NCBI GenBank assembly: GCA_902806305.1
Contig: CADCWC010000239.1
Coordinates: forward strand, 1 to 6,436
Direction: 5' to 3'
Length of the DNA stretch: 6,436 nt
Origin: an uncultured Thermoleophilia bacterium
GTDB lineage: Bacteria; Actinomycetota; Thermoleophilia; Gaiellales; F1-60-MAGs149
Position 1 is the stretch's first letter. Each line of letters opens with the position of its first letter. Below are positions 1 to 5,408 of this stretch, in pieces. A model generated the notes under the pieces. It was given only the letters and a program-made list of their open reading frames with translations. It had not been told where the DNA came from and ran no database searches. Made by a program: the position numbers and the translations under genes.

Positions 1-537
1 GTCGCGCCGGGGCTCGCCGCGCAGCTCCGGCCCGAGCTCGGCCTCGACGCTCGCCCGGTTCGGGTCGCGGAGCTGCCGGCCGGTCACGGCGTGAGCTACG
101 GGCCCACCTGGACGACGAGCCGACCGAGCCGCATTGCCACGCTCCCGCTCGGCTACGGAGACGGCTGGCCGCGATCGCTCTCGAACCGGGCGGTCGCGCT
201 TGTCCGCGGCGTCCGGGTGCCGCTCGTCGGCAATGTCGCGATGGACGGCGTCATGGCGGACGTGACCGACGTCCCGGGCCGGCCGGTCGGTGTCGACGAC
301 GAATTCACGCTCATCGGGACGCAGGACGGGGAGTCGATCGGCGCCGCGGAGGTCGCCCGCTGGCGCGACACGAATGCGTGGGAGGTGGTCACGGCGATGT
401 CCGCCCGGATGCCCCGGGTGTACCATGCGGCCGCCGGCATTGTGGGGGTCCGGACGTTGCTGCGCGGGGAGTATCAGTGGCTCGGATCGAGCTCTGGAAC
501 GGGGACATCTGCGACCTCGAGGTCGACGCCATCGTGA
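1..537 (+). CDS. alr: Alanine racemase, C-terminal part (5' end outside window)
   Basis: This is the C-terminal 178 residues of a PLP-dependent alanine racemase, which interconverts L- and D-alanine in the cytoplasm for peptidoglycan synthesis. Visible family motifs, numbered from the window start, are GVSYGPTW at residues 30-37, whose Tyr33 matches the catalytic tyrosine contributed by the C-terminal domain; ATLPLGYGDGWPRSLSN at 46-62; VPLVGNVAMDG at 73-83, equivalent to the usual GRVCMDQ; DDEFTLIG; and SARMPRVY near the end. The N-terminal TIM barrel with the PLP lysine lies upstream. The Cys-to-Ala change before MetAsp and the Gly after it differ from the commonest form but look like a lineage variant. 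The last 20 or so residues (Ser/Thr/Gly-rich) are read through the start of the next gene and have no clear family counterpart. The call is secure; only the exact length of the full protein is unknown. Confidence 0.93.
   Translation, partial: VAPGLAAQLRPELGLDARPVRVAELPAGHGVSYGPTWTTSRPSRIATLPLGYGDGWPRSLSNRAVALVRGVRVPLVGNVAMDGVMADVTDVPGRPVGVDDEFTLIGTQDGESIGAAEVARWRDTNAWEVVTAMSARMPRVYHAAAGIVGVRTLLRGEYQWLGSSSGTGTSATSRSTPS
466..471 (+). promoter_or_regulatory. Ribosome binding site of the macro-domain gene
   Basis: GGGGAG lies five bases before the GTG at 477, inside the end of the racemase gene. It decides the start of the macro-domain gene: an in-frame ATG at 378 would add 33 residues read from racemase coding sequence, while the GTG at 477 puts the first strand of the macro fold (ARIELWNGDI) right at the N-terminus. 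Confidence 0.65.
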
Positions 538-1142
538 ACGCCGCGACCGTCTCGCTCTGGATGGCAACCGGGGTCTCTGGTGCGATCAAGCACGCCGGCG
601 GCGACCAGATCGAGTTCGCCGCAATCCGCCAGGGCCCCGTGCCGTTGGGCGGGGCCGTCGTCACCCCGGCCGGCCGGCTCGCGGCGCGCGCCGTCATCCA
701 CGCCGTGTCGCTCGATCGCGACCGGCGGACGAGCGGGCCCGCCATCGAGGCCGCTGTGCGCAGCGCCATGGGCCGCGCGCGGGACATCAACGCGACGAGC
801 ATCGCCTTTCCGGCGCTCGGGACCGGCGTCGGTGGCTTCCCGATGGAGGAGGCAGCGCGGATCACGGTCGCCACCGTCCGCGATGAGCTGCCAGTCAGCC
901 CCTCGATCCAGCACGTGATCTTCGCGCTCCGCGGCGCCGCCGCCTACCAGGCGTTCGCCGTCGCGCTGGCCGCGACGGCCCAGGGGTCATCGAGCGGCGA
1001 GGACGCCGCGGGTCACGCCACGGCGAACAGCAGCCCCGACGCGTCCTGGGCGTGGCCGATCTCCCGCTCCGGGGACACCGGGGAGGACGAGACGGGACCG
1101 CTTGGGCGTCCCGCTGCCAAGCCCTCCGGCGGCCCGCTGTGA
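477..1142 (+). CDS. Stand-alone macro-domain protein (predicted ADP-ribose binding or hydrolysing)
   Basis: This is a 221-residue protein. Residues 1 to about 167 form one macro domain, a fold that binds ADP-ribose and often removes it from proteins, nucleic acids or O-acetyl-ADP-ribose. Motifs seen are NGDI at 8-11, VDAIVNAAT at 16-24, ATGVSGAIKHAGG at 30-42, VIHAVS at 73-78 and the phosphate-binding loop ALGTGVGGFP at 113-122. Two signature positions deviate: NAAN is NAAT, and the GGGV loop is ATGV, so binding is likely but hydrolysis is uncertain. The C-terminal tail (about 168-221) is rich in Ser, Gly, Asp and Pro and looks disordered, though its third codon positions stay GC-rich as in coding DNA. 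The GTG start at 477 has a good ribosome site and overlaps the racemase by 61 bases; the stop overlaps the next GTG by 4. No DarT-like or sirtuin partner is in view. Substrate unknown. Confidence 0.88.
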   Translation: MARIELWNGDICDLEVDAIVNAATVSLWMATGVSGAIKHAGGDQIEFAAIRQGPVPLGGAVVTPAGRLAARAVIHAVSLDRDRRTSGPAIEAAVRSAMGRARDINATSIAFPALGTGVGGFPMEEAARITVATVRDELPVSPSIQHVIFALRGAAAYQAFAVALAATAQGSSSGEDAAGHATANSSPDASWAWPISRSGDTGEDETGPLGRPAAKPSGGPL

Positions 1143-1429
1143 GCTTCCCGGTCGAGCCGACCGAGGAGCAGCGCGATGAGCTCGTCGAGCAGGTGGCGCG
1201 CGAGATCCAGATCCGCGGGCTGACCGGGCACGCCGTCCACTTCCTGCAGGCCAGTCGCCCGTACCGGCCCCTCGGCTCGAACGCGATGCTCTTCTTCGAT
1301 CCCGTCCTCCGCGGGCTGTTCGGCGGGGAGCTCGCCGGGGCGACCGCGATCCTCGCGGACGACGCCGGCATCGAGCTGCTGATCGCCCGGCTCGAGGAGA
1401 TCGACGAAGAGACGACCTGGGACGCCTGA
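1139..1429 (+). CDS. Small protein of unknown function (96 aa)
   Basis: This predicted soluble protein of 96 residues starts at a GTG overlapping the macro-domain stop (GTGA), which suggests translational coupling; no strong ribosome site is seen. Residues 8-26 look like a charged helix (EEQRDELVEQVAREIQIR). Then comes GLTGHAVHFLQASRPYRPLGSNAMLFF-type sequence at 27-53, with a hydrophobic or amphipathic stretch through 62, and a second charged helix at 78-91 (IELLIARLEEIDEE). The pattern RGLT-x-x-A-x-x-FL-x-x-x-RP-x-x-x-LGSNAMLFF recalls small uncharacterised bacterial proteins I have seen annotated as hypothetical; this is memory, not a search. The amphipathic centre might lie on a membrane surface. 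An in-frame ATG at 1052 would add 29 Arg-rich residues read from the macro-gene tail and is less likely. No function is proposed. Confidence 0.72.
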   Translation: MSFPVEPTEEQRDELVEQVAREIQIRGLTGHAVHFLQASRPYRPLGSNAMLFFDPVLRGLFGGELAGATAILADDAGIELLIARLEEIDEETTWDA

Positions 1430-1444
1430 CCGGCCTGAGGGTGA

Positions 1445-1473
1445 CCGTCGTCCCGGGTGCCGCGGACCGACGG
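1445..1473 (+). terminator. Imperfect GC hairpin between operons, possible terminator or operator
   Basis: Positions 1445-1453 (CCGTCGTCC) pair with 1464-1473 (GGACCGACGG) in nine base pairs with one bulged base (near 1467) and a ten-base loop. There is no T run after it, so a classical intrinsic terminator is not supported. It ends seven bases before the putative -10 box at 1480, so it could equally be an operator. Confidence 0.3.
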
Positions 1474-1479
1474 GGCCGA

Positions 1480-1491
1480 TAGCATGACGAC
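1480..1491 (+). promoter_or_regulatory. Putative leaderless promoter of the MutL-like gene (TANNNT box)
   Basis: TAGCAT at 1480-1485 is followed by six bases and then the GTG start at 1492. If transcription starts at that G, the box sits at the normal -12 to -7 place and the mRNA has no leader. This fits the absence of a Shine-Dalgarno sequence. No -35 hexamer is evident. The TAG of the box is also an in-frame stop that prevents any longer N-terminus. Confidence 0.4.
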
Positions 1492-3105
1492 GTGACCGAC
1501 GACCCCAAGGCCTTCTTCGCGCTGGACCTCGGGACCGCGACGACATCGGCGGCGCTCGTCGGCCGGGTGGCCGGCCGGTGGCGGCTCCTCGGCGCGCTCT
1601 CGCTGCCCGCGGGCGTCGGGCTCGACTCGCTCCTGGCGACCATCGTCGCCCGGTTCGCGACCGTCGATCCGGAGCTGGCCGACGACCTCGGGATCGAGGC
1701 GACCGCGGAGGCCGCCACGGCGTGGCCGCGGCTGACCGCGCGCTCGACGGCGCCGACGACGCTCGCCGTCATCGCGGCCACGGAGCGAGGGCTCGAGCCG
1801 CTCGTCCGGGCCGCCGAGCGGACGGGGTGGCGCGTCCGGCCCGCCGCGGCAGAGCGCCTCGACCCGCTCGCGATGACGTCGATTCTCCTCGATCACGAGG
1901 TGACCGCCGTCCTGCTCGGAGCAAGCACGCCCCCGTCGGGCGACGAGCGCGGGTCGCTCGGTGAGCTCGCGGCGCTCGTGGCCGCGGCGGCGTTCCGGCG
2001 ACCGGAGCTCACGATCCTCCTCGCGGGCGGCATGGTCGAGCAGGCACCGCGGTTCGAGGCGACGGGGGAACGGGTATCGGGCGTCCTCCGTGCACCGGCC
2101 GCGACTGCCGGCTCGCCGCCCGGCGCGCCGCTGCGCGAGCTCCTGCACCGGGCGCGCGCCGGTCGGGACGAGTCTCGCCTCTCGTTCAGCCGCGGCATCG
2201 CGGCACTGGCGGATGCGCTCGATCGGAAGGTCGAGGGGATCGAGCTCGGCATCGATGGCGCCGTGCGGGTCCATGCCACGCCACGGCATGGCGACGTCGA
2301 GGGGACCGTCCATGCGGCCACGCTCGCGACCGCCGGGCTCGTGCCACTCGAGCCTGACGAGGCGACCGTCGACCGCGTCCTCGGGTGGTCCACCGTCCGG
2401 CTCGACCGACACCGGATGCGCGACCGGTTGCGCGACCTGCGCCTCATGCCGTGGGGCGACACCGCCGGCGACGGCGCCCCGTTCCGCCTCGCCGCCGCCC
2501 GGGCGGCGGTCGCACGTCTCGTGGCCGGGACGCCGGAGATCTCGGCGCTGCCGCCGCCGGATCTGCTCGTGGTGTCCGGCGGCGCGTGGGCCGTCGCCCC
2601 GGGACCGGCCGTCGCGCTGGCGGTCTCGGACGTCGTGCGCCGGGCCGCCGCGTGCCAGCTCGCCTGGGATCACGCCCGCCTCGTGGCGCCGATCGGGACG
2701 ATCGAGGACGAGGCCGAGCGCGTGGCCGTCGTCGCCGACCTCGCCGACGACCTGCTGCTCCCGCTGGGTTCCGTCGTCATGCCGCAGGGGATGCGGCCCG
2801 GGCGCGCCGGCGGGCGGCTCGTCGTGCACGGCCCAGCGACGGCGGCGGAGCTCGAGCTCGTCCCCGGCGGCCTCGAGCTGGTCGACCTGCCGCCCGGTGA
2901 GCGAGCCGTGGCGGAGTTCCAGTTCAAGGACCCCGTCCGCCTCGGGACCCGCGGCCGGCACTTCGCTGTCGAGGTGGCCGGCGGCCTGGGCGGGCTGCTC
3001 GTCGATCTCCGTGACGTTCCGCTTCGGCTTCCGGATCGGCCGGACCGACGCCGGGAGCTCCTGTCCGCGTGGCAGCACGCGCTCTGGGCGGGGATGGACG
3101 GATGA
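1492..3105 (+). CDS. Divergent MutL/GlmL-family (ASKHA-fold) protein with extra C-terminal domain
   Basis: The protein has 537 residues. The family prototype, GlmL/MutL, is encoded beside B12-dependent glutamate mutase and is thought to protect or reactivate it; no mutase subunit is present here. Evidence: an N-terminal phosphate-1-type motif FFALDLGTATTSAALV (8-23); a central part with LAVIAATERGLEPLVRAAERTG (91-112) and ILLAGG (175-180), laid out as in MutL; the family-like segment WSTVRLDRHRMRDRLRDLRLMP (299-320); and LLVVSGGAWAVAPG (358-371), resembling the adenosine-binding GTGG loop. Motifs are weakened: GGTDGG reads GGMVEQ, and the second phosphate loop appears only as IELGIDGAVRV (250-260). 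Residues about 430-537 form an added beta-rich domain containing GGLGGLLVDLRDVPLRLP, ending in a helix with a Trp. The GTG start is forced by an upstream in-frame TAG. The next gene overlaps by ATGA, suggesting co-function. Family membership is fairly sure; function is not. Confidence 0.72.
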   Translation: MTDDPKAFFALDLGTATTSAALVGRVAGRWRLLGALSLPAGVGLDSLLATIVARFATVDPELADDLGIEATAEAATAWPRLTARSTAPTTLAVIAATERGLEPLVRAAERTGWRVRPAAAERLDPLAMTSILLDHEVTAVLLGASTPPSGDERGSLGELAALVAAAAFRRPELTILLAGGMVEQAPRFEATGERVSGVLRAPAATAGSPPGAPLRELLHRARAGRDESRLSFSRGIAALADALDRKVEGIELGIDGAVRVHATPRHGDVEGTVHAATLATAGLVPLEPDEATVDRVLGWSTVRLDRHRMRDRLRDLRLMPWGDTAGDGAPFRLAAARAAVARLVAGTPEISALPPPDLLVVSGGAWAVAPGPAVALAVSDVVRRAAACQLAWDHARLVAPIGTIEDEAERVAVVADLADDLLLPLGSVVMPQGMRPGRAGGRLVVHGPATAAELELVPGGLELVDLPPGERAVAEFQFKDPVRLGTRGRHFAVEVAGGLGGLLVDLRDVPLRLPDRPDRRRELLSAWQHALWAGMDG

Positions 3106-4172
3106 GCGAGACGATGGTGCAGCGGCCGCCGGACGCGGAGCGCCGGGCCTCGCCGAACGCGCCGGGCGCGCGCATCCCTCCCGGTCTCGACCTGATCCCC
3201 CACCGCACGCTCGTCGAGCACACCGTGGACGCGTGGCTGCCGCTCCGACCCGGCGACCGCGCCCGCGTCTCGCCCGGGGACGCCGTGACGCTGGGCGCGC
3301 CGCTGGCCGAGCGACTCCGGCTCCCGAAGATCGTCGAGGTTCCGGCGCGGTTCGGCGGACGGCCCGGCGAGCGATGGGCGCGCACCGTCGCGTCCGGTGC
3401 GAGCAGCAACCGGCGTGATCCGCATCCGGCCGGCGAGCTCCTGTTCGAGTCGAACGGTCGCTGGCGGATCGTGGCGGCCGAGCACCACGACATCATCGAG
3501 TCGCCCCTGGCCGGCATCGTCCGTGAGGTCCGCCCCGGCATCGGGCTGTCGATTCGTGCCGCGGGTGCCGCGCTCGGCGGGGTCCTCGCGCTCGGCGACC
3601 CGACGCACGGCCGCCTCGAGATCGCGACCGACGCAGATGGCGAGCTACGGCCCCGATCGCTCGATGTCGGGTCCGCGGGGGCGATCCTCGTCGTCGGCGC
3701 GCGGATCGACGCGGAGGCCCTGACCCGGGCACGGGCCATGGGGATCCGCGGGATCATCGTCGCGACGCTGCCCGGCAAGGACCGGCGCGACTTCCTCGCG
3801 TCGGAGGGGCGCCAGCGAGCGGGCCTCCACCGGTTGCCGCCCTTCGGTGTCGTCGTGCTCCACGGCTCCCAGCGCCGCCCGATCGCGAGCGCCGCCATGG
3901 GGCTGCTCCAGCGTCTCGCGGGCAAGGAGGTCGCGATCCTGGGCGGTCCGCCGAGCGTCGTCTTCGACCCGGCGGGCGTCGTGCTCGAGCCGGATCCTCC
4001 AGGCACCGTCCACGTCCGCAGCGGCCCACTGGCCGGCCGTACCGGGCGGTGGGCGGGGCTCGCGGGGCCGCGCCGCTTTCCCGGCGGGCTGCACCTCGAG
4101 GCGGGCTTCGTCCGCTTCGGCGACGAGTGGCCGGTGCCGATCCCGCTCGCGGACCTCGAGCGCCTCGTCTGA
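3102..4172 (+). CDS. Uncharacterised partner of the MutL-like protein, beta-hairpin (lipoyl/biotinyl-like) and KOW-like segments
   Basis: This is a 356-residue cytoplasmic protein with no signal peptide or membrane segment. Segments in order: a disordered N-terminus (1-28); LRPGDRARVSPGDAVTLGAPLAE (48-70), with the V-x-PGD-x-V-x-x-G-x-x-L rhythm of biotinyl/lipoyl-type hairpins but no carrier lysine at the turn; a second such part, IIESPLAGIVREVRPGIGLSIR (131-152); an alpha/beta stretch AGAILVVGARIDAEALTRARAMGIRGIIVA (192-221); then PPFGVVVLHG (246-255) and GKEVAILGG (274-282), which may be one nucleotide-binding-like or scaffold domain; and a final KOW-like unit, TVHVRSGPLAGRTGRW (302-317), followed by strands. 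The ATG at 3102 overlaps the previous stop (ATGA), with purine-rich GGGGATGGACGG before it. I recall similar genes next to MutL-like genes in other Chloroflexota, always unnamed; this needs a search to confirm. The tight coupling implies a complex or shared substrate. Function unknown. Confidence 0.7.
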   Translation: MSETMVQRPPDAERRASPNAPGARIPPGLDLIPHRTLVEHTVDAWLPLRPGDRARVSPGDAVTLGAPLAERLRLPKIVEVPARFGGRPGERWARTVASGASSNRRDPHPAGELLFESNGRWRIVAAEHHDIIESPLAGIVREVRPGIGLSIRAAGAALGGVLALGDPTHGRLEIATDADGELRPRSLDVGSAGAILVVGARIDAEALTRARAMGIRGIIVATLPGKDRRDFLASEGRQRAGLHRLPPFGVVVLHGSQRRPIASAAMGLLQRLAGKEVAILGGPPSVVFDPAGVVLEPDPPGTVHVRSGPLAGRTGRWAGLAGPRRFPGGLHLEAGFVRFGDEWPVPIPLADLERLV

Positions 4173-4177
4173 CGCTC

Positions 4178-4199
4178 GGCCCCGGGCCTCCCGGGGGCC
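4178..4199 (+). terminator. Strong GC hairpin after the MutL-like/partner pair
   Basis: GGCCCCGGG (4178-4186) pairs with CCCGGGGGCC (4190-4199) as nine GC pairs with one bulged G and a three-base loop, starting five bases after the stop at 4172. It could slow or end transcription, but there is no T run after it, so it is not a standard intrinsic terminator. Confidence 0.35.
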
Positions 4200-4237
4200 G
4201 CGACCGCCAGCGCCGGGCCCCGGGCCGCGAGCGACCG
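4178..4237 (+). repeat. Short imperfect GC repeat filling the 88-base spacer
   Basis: The 11-mer GGCCCCGGGCC occurs at 4178-4188 and again at 4216-4226. A second pair of related words, GGGCCGCGACCG (4195-4206) and GGGCCGCGAGCGACCG (4222-4237), overlaps it. The spacer thus looks like a degenerate tandem of about 38 bases. High GC makes chance matches more likely, so significance is doubtful. Confidence 0.35.
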
Positions 4238-4247
4238 GCCCTTCGGC

Positions 4248-4260
4248 TACCCTCGCCCGG
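4248..4260 (+). promoter_or_regulatory. Putative leaderless promoter of the tsaE operon (TANNNT box)
   Basis: TACCCT at 4248-4253 is followed by seven bases and then the ATG at 4261. No Shine-Dalgarno sequence lies before that ATG. The spacing matches a transcript that begins at or next to the start codon. No -35 hexamer is evident. Confidence 0.42.
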
Positions 4261-4734
4261 ATGACATCCGGGACCCTCGCGCAGCGCGACCTCGACAGTC
4301 CGGACCCCGAGACCACGCGCGCGATCGGCGAGGCACTCGCCCGGGTCGCGCGACCCGGCGACGTCCTGTGCCTGTGGGGCGATCTCGGAGCGGGCAAGAC
4401 ACAGCTGGCGAAGGGCTTCGGCGCCGGGCTGGGGGTCGATGGCACGATCAGCTCGCCGAGCTTCATCCTGATGGCCGAATACGCCGGTCGCCTGCCGCTT
4501 TTCCATATCGACCTGTACCGGCTCGCGGACGGCGTCGACGCGCACGCGGGCGGTCTCCTCGACGAGCGCCAGCAGGACGGCGTCACGCTGATCGAGTGGC
4601 CGGAGCGGCTCGGCGACGCCCTTCCGACGCCGCGACTCGACGTGCGGATCGAGGGGACCGGGGATGAGCCGCGACGGATCCGGCTCGTGGCGTCCGACCA
4701 GGCGTACGGCCGATACGTCGAGTCCGTGCCGTGA
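4261..4734 (+). CDS. tsaE: TsaE, ATPase subunit of tRNA threonylcarbamoyladenosine synthesis
   Basis: This 157-residue P-loop ATPase matches the family's usual size. It associates with TsaB-TsaD and hydrolyses ATP to drive turnover of tRNA t6A37 synthesis in the cytoplasm. Seen in the sequence: Walker A GDLGAGKT (40-47), the switch-like SSPSF (64-68, usually SPTF), HIDLYRL (82-88) and IEWPERL (111-117), all in the canonical order and spacing. The C-terminal strands (LDVRIEGT and RRIRLVA) are also typical. The ATG at 4261 is chosen because it leaves a normal-length N-terminus, and a TANNNT box sits just in front. An open frame continues upstream, but that is noncoding spacer and the reverse reading of GC-rich DNA. 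The stop overlaps the tsaB GTG by four bases. All catalytic motifs look intact. Confidence 0.95.
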   Translation: MTSGTLAQRDLDSPDPETTRAIGEALARVARPGDVLCLWGDLGAGKTQLAKGFGAGLGVDGTISSPSFILMAEYAGRLPLFHIDLYRLADGVDAHAGGLLDERQQDGVTLIEWPERLGDALPTPRLDVRIEGTGDEPRRIRLVASDQAYGRYVESVP

Positions 4735-5408
4735 CGGACGGGCCGATCCTCGCGATCGACACGGCAACGAGCGACGTCGTCGTCGCGATCGGAGCGTCGA
4801 ACGGCGACTGGATCGCCGGCGAGTCCGGGCCCGCGGGTCACCGGCACGGGGAGCAGCTCCTTCCCGCCATCGACCGCGTGCTCGACGCCGCCGGGGTAAG
4901 TCGAGAGTCGCTCGGTGGCATCGTCGTCGGGACGGGGCCGGGCGCGTTCACCGGGCTGCGCGTCGGCCTCGCCACCGCGAAGGCGCTGGCGCATGCCCTC
5001 GGCCGACCGCTGGCCGGCGTGCCAACGTCCGCCGCGCTCGTGGCGCCCACCGCCGCCGGCGCCGCGGCGGCCGACGTCGTGCTGCTCCTGCCTGCCGGTC
5101 CATCCGATCGGGTCGTCGTCCGCGCCGGCGGTCCGCCGGCCATCGTCCCCGGCGGCACGGAGCCCGAGCTGCGCGCGACCGATGTGGTCGTGGCCGTGGA
5201 TCTGCCTGGCCGCGCAACGGGCGACGCCGTCGCCCGGGGCACCGCCGCGCGAGAGGGGCTCGGTCGAGAGCTGCTCCGCCTGGGATCGGCGCGCCTTCGG
5301 GATGGTGGCGACGACGTGGCGACGCTCGTCCCGGAATACGTGACGCTGCCGCGGGGGGTTGGGCCGGCGGCCGGCGGGGAGGTGTCGTGGTCGCGCGACC
5401 ACCGCTGA
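4731..5408 (+). CDS. tsaB: TsaB, scaffold subunit of the t6A37 transferase complex
   Basis: This 225-residue ASKHA-fold protein is a paralogue of TsaD that dimerises with it and lacks catalysis of its own. Motifs: ILAIDTATSD at the N-terminus (6-15), RHGEQLLPAIDRVL (38-51) and the hallmark GTGPGAFTGLRVGLATAKALA (67-87). The second half is poorly conserved, rich in Ala, Gly and Val, as usual for TsaB in high-GC genomes. The GTG start forms a GTGA overlap with the tsaE stop and has no clear ribosome site, so it is probably coupled. The end overlaps rimI by 22 bases. Length is close to that of the E. coli protein (231). Confidence 0.93.
   Translation: MTDGPILAIDTATSDVVVAIGASNGDWIAGESGPAGHRHGEQLLPAIDRVLDAAGVSRESLGGIVVGTGPGAFTGLRVGLATAKALAHALGRPLAGVPTSAALVAPTAAGAAAADVVLLLPAGPSDRVVVRAGGPPAIVPGGTEPELRATDVVVAVDLPGRATGDAVARGTAAREGLGRELLRLGSARLRDGGDDVATLVPEYVTLPRGVGPAAGGEVSWSRDHR
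5376..5382 (+). promoter_or_regulatory. Ribosome binding site of rimI
   Basis: GGGGAGG lies four bases before the GTG at 5387, within the last codons of tsaB. It fixes the rimI start; the same frame stays open far upstream through tsaB, so length alone would mislead. Confidence 0.65.

Noticed and set aside
378..476. Longer N-terminus for the macro-domain protein from the ATG at 378
   Set aside because: The added residues read alr coding DNA out of frame and have no macro-fold counterpart; the GTG at 477 has a ribosome site and starts at the first strand.
477..1142. Macro-domain gene as the antitoxin of a DarT-DarG type toxin system
   Set aside because: No ADP-ribosyltransferase gene is next to it; its neighbours are alr and a 96-residue protein without transferase motifs.
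895..3078. A 727-codon open frame on the minus strand opposite the macro, small-protein and MutL-like genes
   Set aside because: Its translation is Arg/Gly/Pro-rich with no domain pattern, and the opposite strand carries recognisable proteins; long antisense frames are expected where codon third positions are nearly all G or C.
1492..3105. Assignment of the gene as true glmL of a glutamate mutase operon
   Set aside because: No glutamate mutase S or E subunit lies in the window and several signature motifs are altered, so only family-level naming is justified.
1961..3418. A 485-codon + strand frame overlapping the MutL-like gene and its partner
   Set aside because: Composition is dominated by Ser, Arg and Pro, the usual out-of-frame reading of GC-rich genes, and it crosses the junction of two real genes.
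4178..4247. Standard intrinsic terminator
   Set aside because: The hairpin is strong, but no T-rich tract follows it; only a tentative boundary role is noted.
4664..5386. Long N-terminal extension of RimI through tsaB
   Set aside because: The upstream part is Arg-rich shadow of tsaB; the GTG at 5387 with GGGGAGG in front gives a normal RimI start.
3645..5402. A 585-codon open frame on the minus strand opposite the partner gene, tsaE and tsaB
   Set aside because: It is low-complexity, spans three verified + strand genes, and shows no motif.
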